Part shown: piece after piece, positions 34,767-44,468 of the stretch
Numbering within the stretch: position 1 is the first letter of the stretch
Layout of the letters: every line of letters begins with the position of its first letter
Assembly: GCF_005233875.1 (NCBI RefSeq)
Contig: NZ_SZPZ01000002.1
Coordinates: forward strand, 1,364,001-1,428,000
DNA from: Kribbella jiaozuonensis
GTDB taxonomy: Bacteria; Actinomycetota; Actinomycetes; Propionibacteriales; Kribbellaceae
Reading direction: 5' to 3'
Length of the DNA: 64,000 nt
Made by a program: the position numbers and the translations under genes
Notes under the pieces: model-generated
Seen by the model: the letters and a program-made list of their open reading frames with translations, nothing else
What the model was told of the DNA's origin: nothing
Databases searched by the model: none

Positions 34767-35464
34767 GGGAGTTTGCGGGTGTTGATGAGCTGTTCGGCGA
34801 CGTCCCGCAGCTTGGTGTTGGTGTCCTGCGAGTAGCGCTTCAGTACGGCGAACGCACGGTCGGCGTCGATGTCGAAGCGTTCCATCAGGATGCCCATCGC
34901 CTGCCCGACGAGCTTCCGCGCATCGATCGCCTGCGCCATCGAGGCCTCGTGGCGGGCGGACGCGAGCGCCACGGACGCGTGCCGGGCCAGAATGTGTGCG
35001 ACCGCCTCGTCATCAGCCGCGAATGCGTCCGGATCCGGGCTGTACAGGCCCATCACACCGACGCTGGGACTCCGTACGTGGCCGGTGGCCAGCGGTACGT
35101 CGAGAACGCTGCGGACCCCGAGCGTCGCGACCTTCGCCGCCCACTCCGGCCAGCGCTGGTCGGTGGTCGTGTCGCGGATCAGCACCGGTTGACGCTCCCG
35201 CATGGCTGTCACCAGTGGTCCGCTCTGATTGCCGATCTGGAGCTCGTAGACCTCGGCGACGACCGGGTCGGTCACCGCCGCGATCTCCGGGCGTGAACCG
35301 CGTACCGACAGTGCGATGCCGGCGTACGTGCAGTTGAGAGCCTGCAGGGCGAACTGGACGACCGCGTCGACGGTCTCCTCGACCCCCGGAGCGTCGTGCA
35401 ACTCGACGGCGAGACGAGCGAACGCCGTGGCAGCACTGTCTTTGCTCGGATCGAGCATCGTCAT
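34763..35464 (-). CDS. GAF-ANTAR antitermination regulator
   Basis: 233 residues. GAF sensor domain about residues 30-165, then an ANTAR RNA-binding domain (RKLVGQAMGILMERFDIDADRAFAVLKRYSQDTNTKLRDVA). ANTAR proteins bind paired-hairpin RNA and prevent transcription termination. The GAF ligand is unknown. ATG 35464 follows GGGAGTCACCAGA. This GAF+ANTAR form is common in actinomycetes; the RNA targets cannot be placed from this window. Confidence 0.9.
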   Translation of the reverse strand: MTMLDPSKDSAATAFARLAVELHDAPGVEETVDAVVQFALQALNCTYAGIALSVRGSRPEIAAVTDPVVAEVYELQIGNQSGPLVTAMRERQPVLIRDTTTDQRWPEWAAKVATLGVRSVLDVPLATGHVRSPSVGVMGLYSPDPDAFAADDEAVAHILARHASVALASARHEASMAQAIDARKLVGQAMGILMERFDIDADRAFAVLKRYSQDTNTKLRDVAEQLINTRKLP

Positions 35465-35643
35465 TCTGGTGACTCCCTGGTGCAACGGGCACGGGGTTCC
35501 GGGTGGTCCCCCTCCGGACCACCCGGCAGCCGTGCTCACATGATGCGGCGCGAAGGCGGGATTCGGCGCGTCTCCCAGCGCAGTTGTTGCAAAAGTTGCG
35601 TTGCGCGGACGGACCGGTTTCGTCGTACGGATAAGTTGGTCAG

Positions 35644-36300
35644 GTGCAGGTGGCGAAGCGCTGGTCATGGGTGGCGGTCGGGGTCCTCCTGGTCGGGGTG
35701 TGGGCCGCCTGCTCGGACAAGGACGCCAAGCCCACGTCGGCGCCGAAGACCCAACCGACAGTCACCAAGCCGAAGCCCGCGCCCACCCCGACGAGCACCA
35801 AGCCGTGGTACGACGACTACGACCCGGCCCGGTTCGCTCCCGAGGTACGCCGCTACGCCAAGCAAGCGGGGATCAACCCACAGTTGCTGATGGCAATCTT
35901 GTACAACGAGGACTACAAACCGCACGACCCGAAGTTCGAACGGCAGTGGGCCGAGGTCGACTCCGACCCGGCGTTCGGGATCGCGAACATGCACCGCCCG
36001 GCGTTCGACGAGACCAAACGCGGCCGCGACTTCGCCAAGCGGAAGTGGGAGGAGCTGCCGGACAACCCCGCGCTGGCGATCGAGGCCGCCGCCTGGCACC
36101 TGCACGACCTCGCGAAACGGCTGCCCAGCAAGCGCGCGGAACTGTACACCAAGGACGAATTGCTTGCCCTCGGCTACAACGCCGGCGGCGGCAACATGCG
36201 GATCTTCGCCCGCGGTCGCAAGGCCGGCTCGCAGGCCCAGTCGTACCTGGACCGCCTGCACACCAACTGGGCCAAGTCCGCCGAAGCCCTCAAGAGCTAA
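35644..36300 (+). CDS. Lytic-transglycosylase-like lipoprotein
   Basis: 218 residues. Lipoprotein signal with lipobox VWAAC (Cys 23), then a Thr/Pro/Lys-rich linker of about 30 residues. The SLT-like domain has the catalytic Glu candidate in LLMAILYNEDYKP, the AFGIANMH segment in place of the usual S-x-G-x-x-Q, and LALGYNAGGGNMRIFARG in place of the A-Y-N-x-G motif. It would act on peptidoglycan outside the membrane. GTG 35644 or GTG 35650 could be the start. DUF1684 gene 12 bases downstream is probably in the same operon. Confidence 0.82.
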   Translation: MQVAKRWSWVAVGVLLVGVWAACSDKDAKPTSAPKTQPTVTKPKPAPTPTSTKPWYDDYDPARFAPEVRRYAKQAGINPQLLMAILYNEDYKPHDPKFERQWAEVDSDPAFGIANMHRPAFDETKRGRDFAKRKWEELPDNPALAIEAAAWHLHDLAKRLPSKRAELYTKDELLALGYNAGGGNMRIFARGRKAGSQAQSYLDRLHTNWAKSAEALKS

Positions 36301-36311
36301 CGGGAGACATC

Positions 36312-36926
36312 GTGGAATTCGCATCGCCAGCACTGGCTGTCGCCGACTGGCGCCGGCGCGTGTTCGCGCTCTACCAATCCGTCCGCGCCGAATCCGATCC
36401 GGCGGCGGGCCACGCGCTGTGGAAGGCCGGGCGCGACGACCTGCTCAGGCACCATCCCGCCTCGCCGGTGCCGGTCGACGAGCGGGCGGCGTACGGCGGT
36501 GCTCGGATAGGGGAGTACCGGCCGGAGTTGCGCTTCGACGCGGTGATCGACACCGACGTGAAACCGGACCGGTGGGAGTTCGAGTCGGCGACCGACGGCG
36601 TGATCCCGTTCTCGCTGATCGGCGTACTGCACCTGCCGGCCGTCGGGGACCTCGACGTGTGGTGGCTCGAGTCGTACGGCGGTGGCATCTTCGTCCCGCT
36701 CAAGGACGCGCTGGCCGGCAGATCGACGTACGGCGGCGGCCGCTACCTGATCGACACCGTCAAGGGTGCCGACCTCGGCAGCGACCTGCAGGCGGGCAGG
36801 CTCGTCGTCGATCTGAACTTCGCGTACAACCCGTCGTGCGCCTACAGCCCGGAATGGACCTGCCCGCTCGCACCGGCAACCAACAAGGTGGATGTCGAGT
36901 TGCCGGTGGGCGAGCTGTCAGGCTAG
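36312..36926 (+). CDS. DUF1684 family protein
   Basis: 204 residues from GTG 36312 after CGGGAGACATC. Contains the family core LLRHHPASPVP, ESATDGVIPFSLIGVLHLP and the C-terminal DLNFAYNPSCAYSPEWTCPL, whose two Cys and P-x-N end (APATNKVDVELPVGE) are diagnostic. Function unknown; in many genomes these proteins are cytosolic. The stop is two bases from the convergent SNF2-type gene's stop. Confidence 0.85.
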   Translation: MEFASPALAVADWRRRVFALYQSVRAESDPAAGHALWKAGRDDLLRHHPASPVPVDERAAYGGARIGEYRPELRFDAVIDTDVKPDRWEFESATDGVIPFSLIGVLHLPAVGDLDVWWLESYGGGIFVPLKDALAGRSTYGGGRYLIDTVKGADLGSDLQAGRLVVDLNFAYNPSCAYSPEWTCPLAPATNKVDVELPVGELSG

Positions 36927-36927
36927 A

Positions 36928-39096
36928 TCAGGCAGCAGCTTCCAAGGCCTGCGTGAGGAGGGCGGCGAGGGCCTCGAGCTGGAAGTCGGCCGAGGCGCCT
37001 ACCTCCTCGTCGGAGCCGTCCAGGGCCTTGGCCGCGAGGCCGGCCTTGGCGTCGATGAGGTCGGCGATGCGGGTGTCGATCGTCTGCGCGGCGATGATCC
37101 GCCACGCGGTGACCGGCTCGTCCTGACCGATCCGGTGGACGCGGTCGATCGCCTGCGTCTGCTCGGCGTTCGTCCACGACAGCTCGGCGAGCACGACGTT
37201 CGAGGCGACCTGCAGGTTCAGGCCGACACCTGCGGTCAGCAGCGAGCAGACCGCGATCGAGACGTCGGGATCGTTGACGAAGGCATCGATGTTCTTCTGC
37301 CGGGTCCGCGCGGTCTGGTCGCCGCGGATCGACGAGAACTGGATGCCGCGCTCGGCGAACAGCTCCTCGGCGGCGTCCATCACCTCGATGTGCCGGGCGA
37401 AGAACACCACCTTGCCGACGTTCTGCGCCAGCTGGGCCGCGTAGTCCGCAGCCAGGCCGGCCTTGGCCTGACCGATCCGGCGGAACAGGCTGAACACGTT
37501 CTCGCCGGTCTTCTTCGTCGCCATCTCGGCCCGCTCCCAGCCGGCCACCTGGCGGACCAGGTCGTGGTCGATACCGTCCACGACGATGCCGGAGCGGCGG
37601 GTCTCGAGCGCGGTGTTGTACCGCGCGACGAGGCGGTCGGCGAGCTCGCGCTCGGCGGCCCGGATCGAGCGGCCGACGGCGCCGTCCAGCTCGACCGGCA
37701 GGTCGGCGATCCGGCGGGCCGGGATGTCCGCGGCCACGTCCACCTTGCGGCGGCGGACGATACCCATGTCGATCACGCTCGCCCGCGCGGCGGCGGAGAA
37801 GCCCGGGTCGGCCGGCGTCAGGTCGGTGTCGTCGAGCTTCTCCATCAGCTCGGCGCGGGGCGCCTTCTCGTCGACCCAGCCGAGGTACTCCCAGATCGCG
37901 GTGAAGTCCTCGATCGAGTTGATCAGCGGCGTCCCGGTCAGCGCCATCAGCAGCGGACGGACCGTGCGGTTGCGGATCCGGTTCGACAGCTCGAGCACGT
38001 TGCGTGACCGCTGGGACTTCTTGTTCTTGATGAAGTGCGCCTCGTCGACCACCATGCCGCGGAAGCCGAGGTCGCCGAGCCAGCCGACGTGCCGGTCGAG
38101 CACCTCGTAGTTGACGACGACGATATCGGCGAAGCCGTCGATCGTGTCGCCGTCACCGTGGATGACGGTCGGCGTACGGCGCGGGGTCCACAGGTTGGCC
38201 TCGCGGGCCCAGTTCGTCTTGACGACGTTCGGTACGACGGCGAGCAGCGGGTAGGCCTCGGCGGCCTGGGCGGCGAGCAGGGCCTGGGCGGTCTTGCCGA
38301 GGCCGGGCTCGTCGGCGAGGAGGAAGGTCCGGTGCCCGGCGGCCGCGGCCGCGATCACACCGGCCTGGTGCGGCATCAGCTCGAGGCCGCGCAGGCGCAG
38401 CGAGTCGATCCCGCCGGCCAGCTGGAGGGAGGTCGGGTCGGGCAGCTTCATGCTCGCGGAGGCGCCGGCGTGCTCGAACGACCTCAGCAGCGGCCCGATC
38501 AGCTCCCAGCCCGCCAGGCGGCTGGCATGGACCGGGCGGGGCGGGGCGCTGGAGAAGTCCGGAGCGAGGAACGGGTTGGCGAGCTGCCGGGACACGACGG
38601 CCTGCGGCACCACGCGCCGGGTCTGGGTATCCGGGGGAGCGACCGGCTGGACCGGCTCTGGCTCCTCGGGCAGCTCCATCCCGGCGTCCTCGAGCATCTG
38701 CCGCTTGAGGGCGGCCGCGGCCTCGGAGATGACCGCGTCCTCGGCGAGCAGGCCGAGCAGGGTCGGGTCCAGCGCGGCGGTCTTCGCCAGGATCGTGGCG
38801 ATGCCGTCGAGCCGCCGGAGCTGCTCGGTGCGGTACGCCTCGGTGGCCGACTCCGCGCCGTTCACCCGGGCCCGCTCCTCGCGGACCAGCAGCGCGACGA
38901 CCTGGAACTTCGTCCGGGTCGACGGTTTGCTCGCGCCGCGGGTGACGGCACCCTCGACCTCGCGCACGGCCTGTGCGAGGACCTGGATCAGACCGTCTGA
39001 CTCACCGTCGCGGACACGACGCCGTCGACGGGGAGCGGAACGGGTAGCGCCGGGCTGGCGCTGACCTCGTCGGGCCAACTGTTCCTCCTGTGTCAT
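36928..39096 (-). CDS. SNF2-family DEAD/DEAH ATPase (helicase-like)
   Basis: 722 residues from ATG 39096. A basic N-terminus (RRGQRQ...RRRRRVRDGE) and ~210 helical residues precede the ATPase core. Motif I LLADEPGLGKTAQALLA, II GMVVDEAHFIKNKKSQRS, III LMALTGTPLINS, and the helicase C half with SIRGDQTARTRQ, SLLTAGVGLNLQVA and IDRVHRIGQDEPV. The spacing matches SMARCAL1/HepA-like remodellers. Probably acts on stalled forks, RNA polymerase or nucleoid proteins. The N-terminal region has no recognised domain. It stands alone, with a 202-base untranslated gap upstream. Confidence 0.88.
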   Translation of the reverse strand: MTQEEQLARRGQRQPGATRSAPRRRRRVRDGESDGLIQVLAQAVREVEGAVTRGASKPSTRTKFQVVALLVREERARVNGAESATEAYRTEQLRRLDGIATILAKTAALDPTLLGLLAEDAVISEAAAALKRQMLEDAGMELPEEPEPVQPVAPPDTQTRRVVPQAVVSRQLANPFLAPDFSSAPPRPVHASRLAGWELIGPLLRSFEHAGASASMKLPDPTSLQLAGGIDSLRLRGLELMPHQAGVIAAAAAGHRTFLLADEPGLGKTAQALLAAQAAEAYPLLAVVPNVVKTNWAREANLWTPRRTPTVIHGDGDTIDGFADIVVVNYEVLDRHVGWLGDLGFRGMVVDEAHFIKNKKSQRSRNVLELSNRIRNRTVRPLLMALTGTPLINSIEDFTAIWEYLGWVDEKAPRAELMEKLDDTDLTPADPGFSAAARASVIDMGIVRRRKVDVAADIPARRIADLPVELDGAVGRSIRAAERELADRLVARYNTALETRRSGIVVDGIDHDLVRQVAGWERAEMATKKTGENVFSLFRRIGQAKAGLAADYAAQLAQNVGKVVFFARHIEVMDAAEELFAERGIQFSSIRGDQTARTRQKNIDAFVNDPDVSIAVCSLLTAGVGLNLQVASNVVLAELSWTNAEQTQAIDRVHRIGQDEPVTAWRIIAAQTIDTRIADLIDAKAGLAAKALDGSDEEVGASADFQLEALAALLTQALEAAA

Positions 39097-39298
39097 GCCA
39101 CGACGGAGCCGTGGCGGAACGCCAGACCGCACAAGGACCGAACCGCCGACGAGACGCCACGCTGTGACATGCAGTGGGCCGTCCAGAGGGTCCCCCAGGA
39201 ACACGGCTCAGAATTCACCGCTCCTGATTGCGCGATCGAGAACCCATCCTACCCTCTGTCAGCACCAACGACCGCTACCGGGACCCACCCCGGTCTCG

Positions 39299-40276
39299 TT
39301 ACTCAGCGGAATGGTTCTTGCGGAGGCGGAGTTCGGGGAGGATCTCGGTGCGGTAGAGGTTCATCATGTCGACGGTGTGCGGCCCCATGTTGGCGACGTA
39401 CACCTCGTCGAATCCCGCCTTCAGGTACGGCGTGAACGCGTCGACGTGGACGTCGGCCTCCGGGCCGCAGGCGACGGACTGCGCCGTGGCCTCCTTGGTC
39501 ACCAGCTGGCTGGCCTGCTCGAAGTGCCGGGGTGAGGGCAGCACCTGGGCGAGCTCGCCGGGGAGGCCGGAGTTGGCCCAGATCCGGTGGGCCTGCTCGA
39601 CGCCCTCGGCCTCGGTCGGCGCGTAGCTGACCTTGAAGCCGGACTGGGCGGGCTTGTCGCTGCCGCCGTGGTCGCGGAACCGCTGGAGCAGCTCCCGGTC
39701 CGGCGAGGTGGTCAGATACCCGTCCGCGATCCGCGCCGCGACGTCGGTCGCCTCGGGTCCGAACCCGGACATGTAGATCGGCAGCGGCTCCTGCGGCCGG
39801 GTGTAGATCCGGGCCGTGTCGACGGTGTAGTGCTTGCCGTGGTGGCTGACGAAGTCGTCCTCGGTCCACAGCCGGCGCATGATCTCGACCGCTTCCTCGA
39901 GCATCTCCAGCCGTACGTCGACGGTCGGCCAGACCGAGCCGAGGACGTGTTCGTTCAGCGCCTCACCGGTCCCGACGCCGAGCCGGAACCGGCCGTTCAG
40001 CAGTACGGCGCTGGTCGCGGCCGCCTGCGCGATCACGGCCGGATGGATCCGCACGGTCGGGCAGGTCACCGCCGTGGTCACTGGCAGCTCACACACCTGG
40101 GAGATCGCGCCGATCGTGGACCAGACGAACGCGCTCTGGCCCTGCTCGTCGTTCCATGGATGGAAATGGTCGCTGATCCACAACCCGTCGAACCCGGCCT
40201 CCTCGGCCATCTGTGCGTGCTCGATCAGCTCGGCGGGCGTGTACTCCTCGCTGGAGAGGAAGTATCCGATCTTCAC
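39299..40276 (-). CDS. F420-dependent luciferase-like oxidoreductase (G6PDH-related TIGR03557 type)
   Basis: 325 residues, LLM fold. MKIGYFLSSEEYTPAELIEHAQMAEEAGF and LWISDHFHPWNDEQGQSAFVW give the F420-binding pocket; RFRLGVGTGEALNEHVLG and PIYMSGFGPEATDVAARIADG follow. These match the group related to F420-dependent glucose-6-phosphate dehydrogenase but usually with other substrates. Lies 9 bases downstream of an SDR gene on the same strand, so the pair forms an operon. Implies the host makes coenzyme F420. Confidence 0.9.
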   Translation of the reverse strand: MKIGYFLSSEEYTPAELIEHAQMAEEAGFDGLWISDHFHPWNDEQGQSAFVWSTIGAISQVCELPVTTAVTCPTVRIHPAVIAQAAATSAVLLNGRFRLGVGTGEALNEHVLGSVWPTVDVRLEMLEEAVEIMRRLWTEDDFVSHHGKHYTVDTARIYTRPQEPLPIYMSGFGPEATDVAARIADGYLTTSPDRELLQRFRDHGGSDKPAQSGFKVSYAPTEAEGVEQAHRIWANSGLPGELAQVLPSPRHFEQASQLVTKEATAQSVACGPEADVHVDAFTPYLKAGFDEVYVANMGPHTVDMMNLYRTEILPELRLRKNHSAE

Positions 40277-40285
40277 GCAGACCTC

Positions 40286-41278
40286 CTAGCGCCGGCCGCG
40301 GGTCAGGAGGACGGTCGCGGCCGCGGCTGCGCCGGTGGCGAGTCCGGTGACCAGGCCGCGGTGGCGTGAGGCCCAGACCTGGTAGCTGCGGCCGGTGGAG
40401 CGGTCGTCGAAGGCGCCGTGGGAGCCGTAGTCACGGTTCTCATCGGCCGGCTCCCAGAGATTGGCCGCCTTCTCGGCGGGTTCGTCGGCCTGCTGTGATT
40501 TGTATCCGGTGCGGGCGAGGTAGCGGTCCAGCAGACCGGCGGCGAACTTGTTCGCGACGATGGTGGCGACGGTCGGCATACCGACCCAGTACTCGCGGCG
40601 GTGTGGGTGATCGGCGGCGTACACGACGGCGTCCGCGGCGACCTCCGGCTGGAAGATCGGCGGCACCGGTTGCGGATGCTTCGGCAGCCGGGACAGCACC
40701 CACGAGAACTGCGGGGTGTTGACCGCGGGCATCTGCACCATCGTGGCGTGCACGTTGGACTTGTCGTGGAGCAGTTCGCAGCGCAGCGAGTCGTGGAACC
40801 CCTGGATCGCGTGCTTCGCCCCGCAGTACGCCGATTGCAGCGGGATGCCGCGATAGGCCAGCGCCGATCCGACCTGGACGATCGTCCCGTGATCGCGCGG
40901 CTTCATCCGGTCGAGCGCGGCGCGCGTGCCGTACACGTACCCGAGGTAGGTCACGTCCGTCGTCCGCCGGAACTCGCTCGGCTCGATCTCCAGGAACGGC
41001 GCGAAAACCGAGCTGAAGGCGACGTTCACCCACACGTCGATCGGCCCGAGCTCCTTCTCGGCCGTCCCCGCCGCGGCCTCGACCTGCTCGTAGTCGGCGA
41101 CGTCGACCTCGATCGGCAGCGCCGTACCGCCCGCTTCCTCGACGTCGCGGACGGCGGCCGCAAGACCGGACTCCCCCCGCGCGAGCAACGCCACCCGCGC
41201 CCCACGTCGCGCGAACGCCACCGCAGTCGCCCGCCCGATCCCGCCACTGGCTCCGGTTACCACTACGACCTGTGCCAC
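40286..41278 (-). CDS. Short-chain dehydrogenase with C-terminal membrane tail
   Basis: 330 residues from GTG 41278 after GAAGGAGGAACAG. Cofactor motif VVVTGASGGIGRATAVAFARRG, catalytic residues YCGAKHAIQGF. After the SDR domain (to about residue 250) a linker leads to a short hydrophobic C-terminus (GLVTGLATGAAAAATVLLT) that probably anchors it to the membrane. Substrate unknown. Operon with the F420 oxidoreductase. Confidence 0.9.
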   Translation of the reverse strand: MAQVVVVTGASGGIGRATAVAFARRGARVALLARGESGLAAAVRDVEEAGGTALPIEVDVADYEQVEAAAGTAEKELGPIDVWVNVAFSSVFAPFLEIEPSEFRRTTDVTYLGYVYGTRAALDRMKPRDHGTIVQVGSALAYRGIPLQSAYCGAKHAIQGFHDSLRCELLHDKSNVHATMVQMPAVNTPQFSWVLSRLPKHPQPVPPIFQPEVAADAVVYAADHPHRREYWVGMPTVATIVANKFAAGLLDRYLARTGYKSQQADEPAEKAANLWEPADENRDYGSHGAFDDRSTGRSYQVWASRHRGLVTGLATGAAAAATVLLTRGRR

Positions 41279-41334
41279 CTGTTCCTCCTTCGGCTCACCT
41301 TCCCGGTGACCGCTGCGGCGCGGCCGAAACCCGT

Positions 41335-41666
41335 TCAGTGTCGCCAGAAGCCCAGACGGATCGTGGCGTGGTTGAAGGTGGCGGGCATCGGTCCGGTGAG
41401 TTTCGCGCGGGTCGTCGGGTCGACGTCGAGGTCGTAGCGGTCCGCGATGTGACTGACCGCGGTGCTGGTGGCCAGCAGTACGACGTTGCGGCCCGGGCAC
41501 TCAGCGCGTCCAGTTCGTCGCGAACGACCTCGAGGATGCGGTGACCGTGCTGGTGTACTGGCTGATGACTGCCGAGCGCGTGCTCGTTCAGCTCACGCCG
41601 GGGACCGTCGCCGTAGCTGCGGCGGAACTTGCGGACCAGCGAGGCTGTCGACAGCTCAGCTGGCAT
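41335..41666 (-). pseudogene. Small gene with a one-base frameshift, function unknown
   Basis: From ATG 41666 the frame reads MPAELSTASLVRKFRRSYGD and continues to VVRDELDALSA near 41500. In the next frame it continues PGRNVVLLATSTAVSHIADR to a stop at 41335 (ending LGFWRH). The two halves join smoothly if one C is added to the CCC run near 41496, giving about 110 residues. Both halves have sensible composition, unlike the out-of-frame continuation (YCWPPAPRSVTSRT). I recognise no family; the C-terminal half has strand-helix alternation. Either a real disabling mutation or a homopolymer error in the assembly. Confidence 0.6.
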
Positions 41667-41759
41667 GTGCTTCCGGTGTCCTCGCGCGGGACCCCCAAAC
41701 GCGGGTGAATGCGGGCAGTGGGGTCGGGTACCGGGCGGAAGGGTGAAAGGAGCAACGAC

Positions 41760-42083
41760 ATGCCGGCAGGATCGAGTCCGAAGCGGGAGCGGCAGTACGA
41801 GCACATCAAGTCCGGGCTGAAGAAGCGCGGCCGCAGCGAGGACGTCGCCGAGGAGATCGCGGCGCGGACGGTGAACAAGGAACGCGCGCGGTCGGGTGAG
41901 GCGAAGGAGAAGAGCCGTACGTCGACGCACGACATCTCGTCGGGCCGGCGCGGCGGGCTCCGTTCGCACAGTGGCTCCAAGGGCCGCACCAAGGAGCAGC
42001 TCTACAATGAGGCGAAGCAGAAGAACGTCAAGGGTCGCTCGAAGATGACGAAGGCCGAGCTCGCGAAGGCGGTCGGCCGCTAG
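41760..42083 (+). CDS. Small basic Rho-N/SAP-like protein (annotated elsewhere as plasmid stabilisation protein)
   Basis: 107 residues from ATG 41760, after AAAGGAGCAACGAC. Very charged: the N-terminal ChaB-like helix region KRERQYEHIKSGLKKRGRSEDVAEEIAARTVNK, a Ser/Gly/Arg linker, and a C-terminal Rho-N/SAP-like motif KGRTKEQLYNEAKQKNVKGRSKMTKAELAKAVGR. Such proteins are widespread in actinobacterial chromosomes and probably bind nucleic acid; the plasmid name is historical and nothing plasmid-like lies nearby. Fifteen bases upstream of the phosphoketolase gene, so possibly co-transcribed. Confidence 0.82.
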   Translation: MPAGSSPKRERQYEHIKSGLKKRGRSEDVAEEIAARTVNKERARSGEAKEKSRTSTHDISSGRRGGLRSHSGSKGRTKEQLYNEAKQKNVKGRSKMTKAELAKAVGR

Positions 42084-42098
42084 CTGGGGGAGCCAGCC

Positions 42099-44468
42099 GT
42101 GCAGCAGACCGACACCAGACCACTGACCGACGACGAGCTGCAGGGCATCGACGCCTACTGGCGGGCAGCGAACTACCTGTCCGTCGGGCAGATCTATCTC
42201 CTCGCCAATCCGCTTCTCCGTGAGCCGCTGCGGCCGGAGCACATCAAGCCCCGGCTGCTCGGCCACTGGGGTACGACGCCCGGCCTCAACCTGATCTACG
42301 CGCACTTCAACCGCGTGGTCAGGCAGCGCGACCGTGAGGTCCTGTTCGTCACCGGCCCCGGCCACGGCGGCCCGGCGCTCGTTGCGAACACCTGGCTCGA
42401 GGGCAGCTGGACGGCGGCGTACCCGAACACCACGCAGGACGAGGTCGGCATGGGCCGGCTGTTCAAGCAGTTCTCGTTCCCCGGCGGCGTACCGAGTCAC
42501 GTGGCGGCCGACGTGCCGGGGTCGATCAACGAGGGCGGCGAGCTCGGCTACTCGCTCAGTCATGCGTACGGCGCAGCCGCGGACAACCCGGGGCTCGTCG
42601 TGGCGTGTGTCGTCGGCGACGGTGAGGCGGAGACCGGTCCGCTCGCGGCGTCCTGGCACTCGAACAAGTTCCTCGATCCGGTGCGGGACGGCGCCGTACT
42701 GCCGATCCTGCATCTGAACGGGTACAAGATCGCGAACCCGGCGGTGCTGGCGCGGATCGGCGACGAGGAGCTGTCCGCACTGCTGCAGGGGTACGGATAC
42801 GAGCCGTATCTCGTCGAGGGATCGGAGCCGGCCGAGGTACACCAGGCGCTGGCCGCGACGCTCGACCGCTGCATGGACCGGATCGAGGAGATCCAGATCG
42901 AGGCACGATCCGCGCCGGAACCGCCGCCACGACCGGCGTGGCCGATGATCGTGCTGCGTACGCCGAAGGGCTGGACGGGTCCGCAGGTTGTCGACGGTGA
43001 GCCGGTCGAGAACACGTGGCGGGCCCACCAGGTCCCGCTGTCCGGCGTACGGACGAACGAGGACCATCTGCGCCAGCTGGAATCATGGATGCGCAGCTAC
43101 CGACCCGAGGAATTGTTCGACGACTACGGCCGTCCGATCGCGGCGCTGGTCGAGCTCGCGCCGGGTCCGGACCTGCGGATGGGGTCGAACCCGCATGCCA
43201 ACGGTGGCGCGCTGAGCCGTGATCTCGAGCTCCCGGCGGTCGACGAGTACGCCGTACCGGTGAAGATTCCCGGCGCCGAGGACGGGGAGCCGACCCGGGT
43301 CTTCGGCGAGTTCCTGCGGGATGCCTTCCGGCTGAACGCGGACAATCTGCGACTGTTCGGCCCGGACGAGACCGAGTCCAACCGGTTGACCGCGGTCTAC
43401 GAGACGACCGGCAAGCAGTGGCAGGCCGACCTGCTCGACACCGACAACCACCTCGCCCGCGACGGCCGGGTGCTGGAGATCCTCAGCGAGCACACCTGCC
43501 AGGGCTGGCTCGAGGGGTACCTGCTGACCGGGCGGCACGGACTGTTCTCGTCGTACGAGGCGTTCGTCCACATCGTGGACTCGATGGTCAACCAGCACGC
43601 GAAATGGCTGAAGACGATCAACCGGCTGGAGTGGCGCCGGCCGATCCCCTCGCTGAACTACCTGCTCACGTCGCATGTCTGGCGCCAGGACCACAACGGC
43701 TTCTCGCACCAGGACCCGGGCTTCATCGACCACGTGGTGAACAAGAAGGCCGAGGTCGTCCGCGTCTACCTGCCGCCGGACACCAACACGCTGCTGTCCA
43801 CGATGGACCACTGCCTGCGGACCCGGAACTACATCAACGTCGTTGTCGCAGGCAAGCAACCGCAACCCAACTGGCTGGACTGGGAGGCGGCCGCGCTGCA
43901 CTGCGCGCGGGGTGTCGGCGCCTGGGAGTTCGCCAGCAACGACGAGGGTGAGCCGGATGTGGTGATGGCGTGCGCCGGCGACGTACCGACGATGGAGACG
44001 CTGGCCGCGGTCGACCTGCTCCGCGAACACCTTCCCGACCTGCGGATCCGGGTCGTCAACATCGTCGACCTGATGCGGCTGCAGTCCGAGGGCGAGCATC
44101 CGCACGGGCTGCCGGACGCCGAGTTCGACGCGCTGTTCACCACGGACAAGCCGGTGATCTTCGCGTACCACGGCTATCCGTGGCTGATCCATCGCCTCAC
44201 CTACCGCCGGCACGGGCACGACAACCTGCACGTCCGCGGCTACCTCGAGGAGGGTACGACGACCACGCCGTTCGACATGGTCGTCCGCAACAACCTCGAC
44301 CGGTACCACCTGGCGATGGACGTGATCGATCGCGTCCCGTCGCTCGGCAGCCGGGCGGTGTCGACGCGGCAGTACTTCGCCGACCAGCGCGCTCGTCACC
44401 ACGCGTACGTCACGACGTACGGCGAGGATCTGCCGGAGGTCCGGGACTGGCGATGGACGCCGCGCTAG
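42099..44468 (+). CDS. xfp: Xylulose-5-phosphate/fructose-6-phosphate phosphoketolase
   Basis: 789 residues, full length. Thiamine-diphosphate enzyme: signature [21 protein letters not shown], cofactor-binding [16 protein letters not shown], and the C-terminal [27 protein letters not shown] typical of Xfp. Cleaves xylulose 5-phosphate or fructose 6-phosphate with phosphate to acetyl phosphate plus a smaller sugar phosphate. With ackA and pta in the same window it gives a route from sugar phosphates to acetate with ATP or to acetyl-CoA. GTG 42099 follows GGGGGAG. Confidence 0.96.
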   Translation: MQQTDTRPLTDDELQGIDAYWRAANYLSVGQIYLLANPLLREPLRPEHIKPRLLGHWGTTPGLNLIYAHFNRVVRQRDREVLFVTGPGHGGPALVANTWLEGSWTAAYPNTTQDEVGMGRLFKQFSFPGGVPSHVAADVPGSINEGGELGYSLSHAYGAAADNPGLVVACVVGDGEAETGPLAASWHSNKFLDPVRDGAVLPILHLNGYKIANPAVLARIGDEELSALLQGYGYEPYLVEGSEPAEVHQALAATLDRCMDRIEEIQIEARSAPEPPPRPAWPMIVLRTPKGWTGPQVVDGEPVENTWRAHQVPLSGVRTNEDHLRQLESWMRSYRPEELFDDYGRPIAALVELAPGPDLRMGSNPHANGGALSRDLELPAVDEYAVPVKIPGAEDGEPTRVFGEFLRDAFRLNADNLRLFGPDETESNRLTAVYETTGKQWQADLLDTDNHLARDGRVLEILSEHTCQGWLEGYLLTGRHGLFSSYEAFVHIVDSMVNQHAKWLKTINRLEWRRPIPSLNYLLTSHVWRQDHNGFSHQDPGFIDHVVNKKAEVVRVYLPPDTNTLLSTMDHCLRTRNYINVVVAGKQPQPNWLDWEAAALHCARGVGAWEFASNDEGEPDVVMACAGDVPTMETLAAVDLLREHLPDLRIRVVNIVDLMRLQSEGEHPHGLPDAEFDALFTTDKPVIFAYHGYPWLIHRLTYRRHGHDNLHVRGYLEEGTTTTPFDMVVRNNLDRYHLAMDVIDRVPSLGSRAVSTRQYFADQRARHHAYVTTYGEDLPEVRDWRWTPR

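Noticed and set aside
41760-42083. Plasmid integration or toxin-antitoxin locus suggested by the plasmid-stabilisation name
   Set aside because: The protein is a common chromosomal basic protein; no replication, partition, integrase or toxin gene is near.
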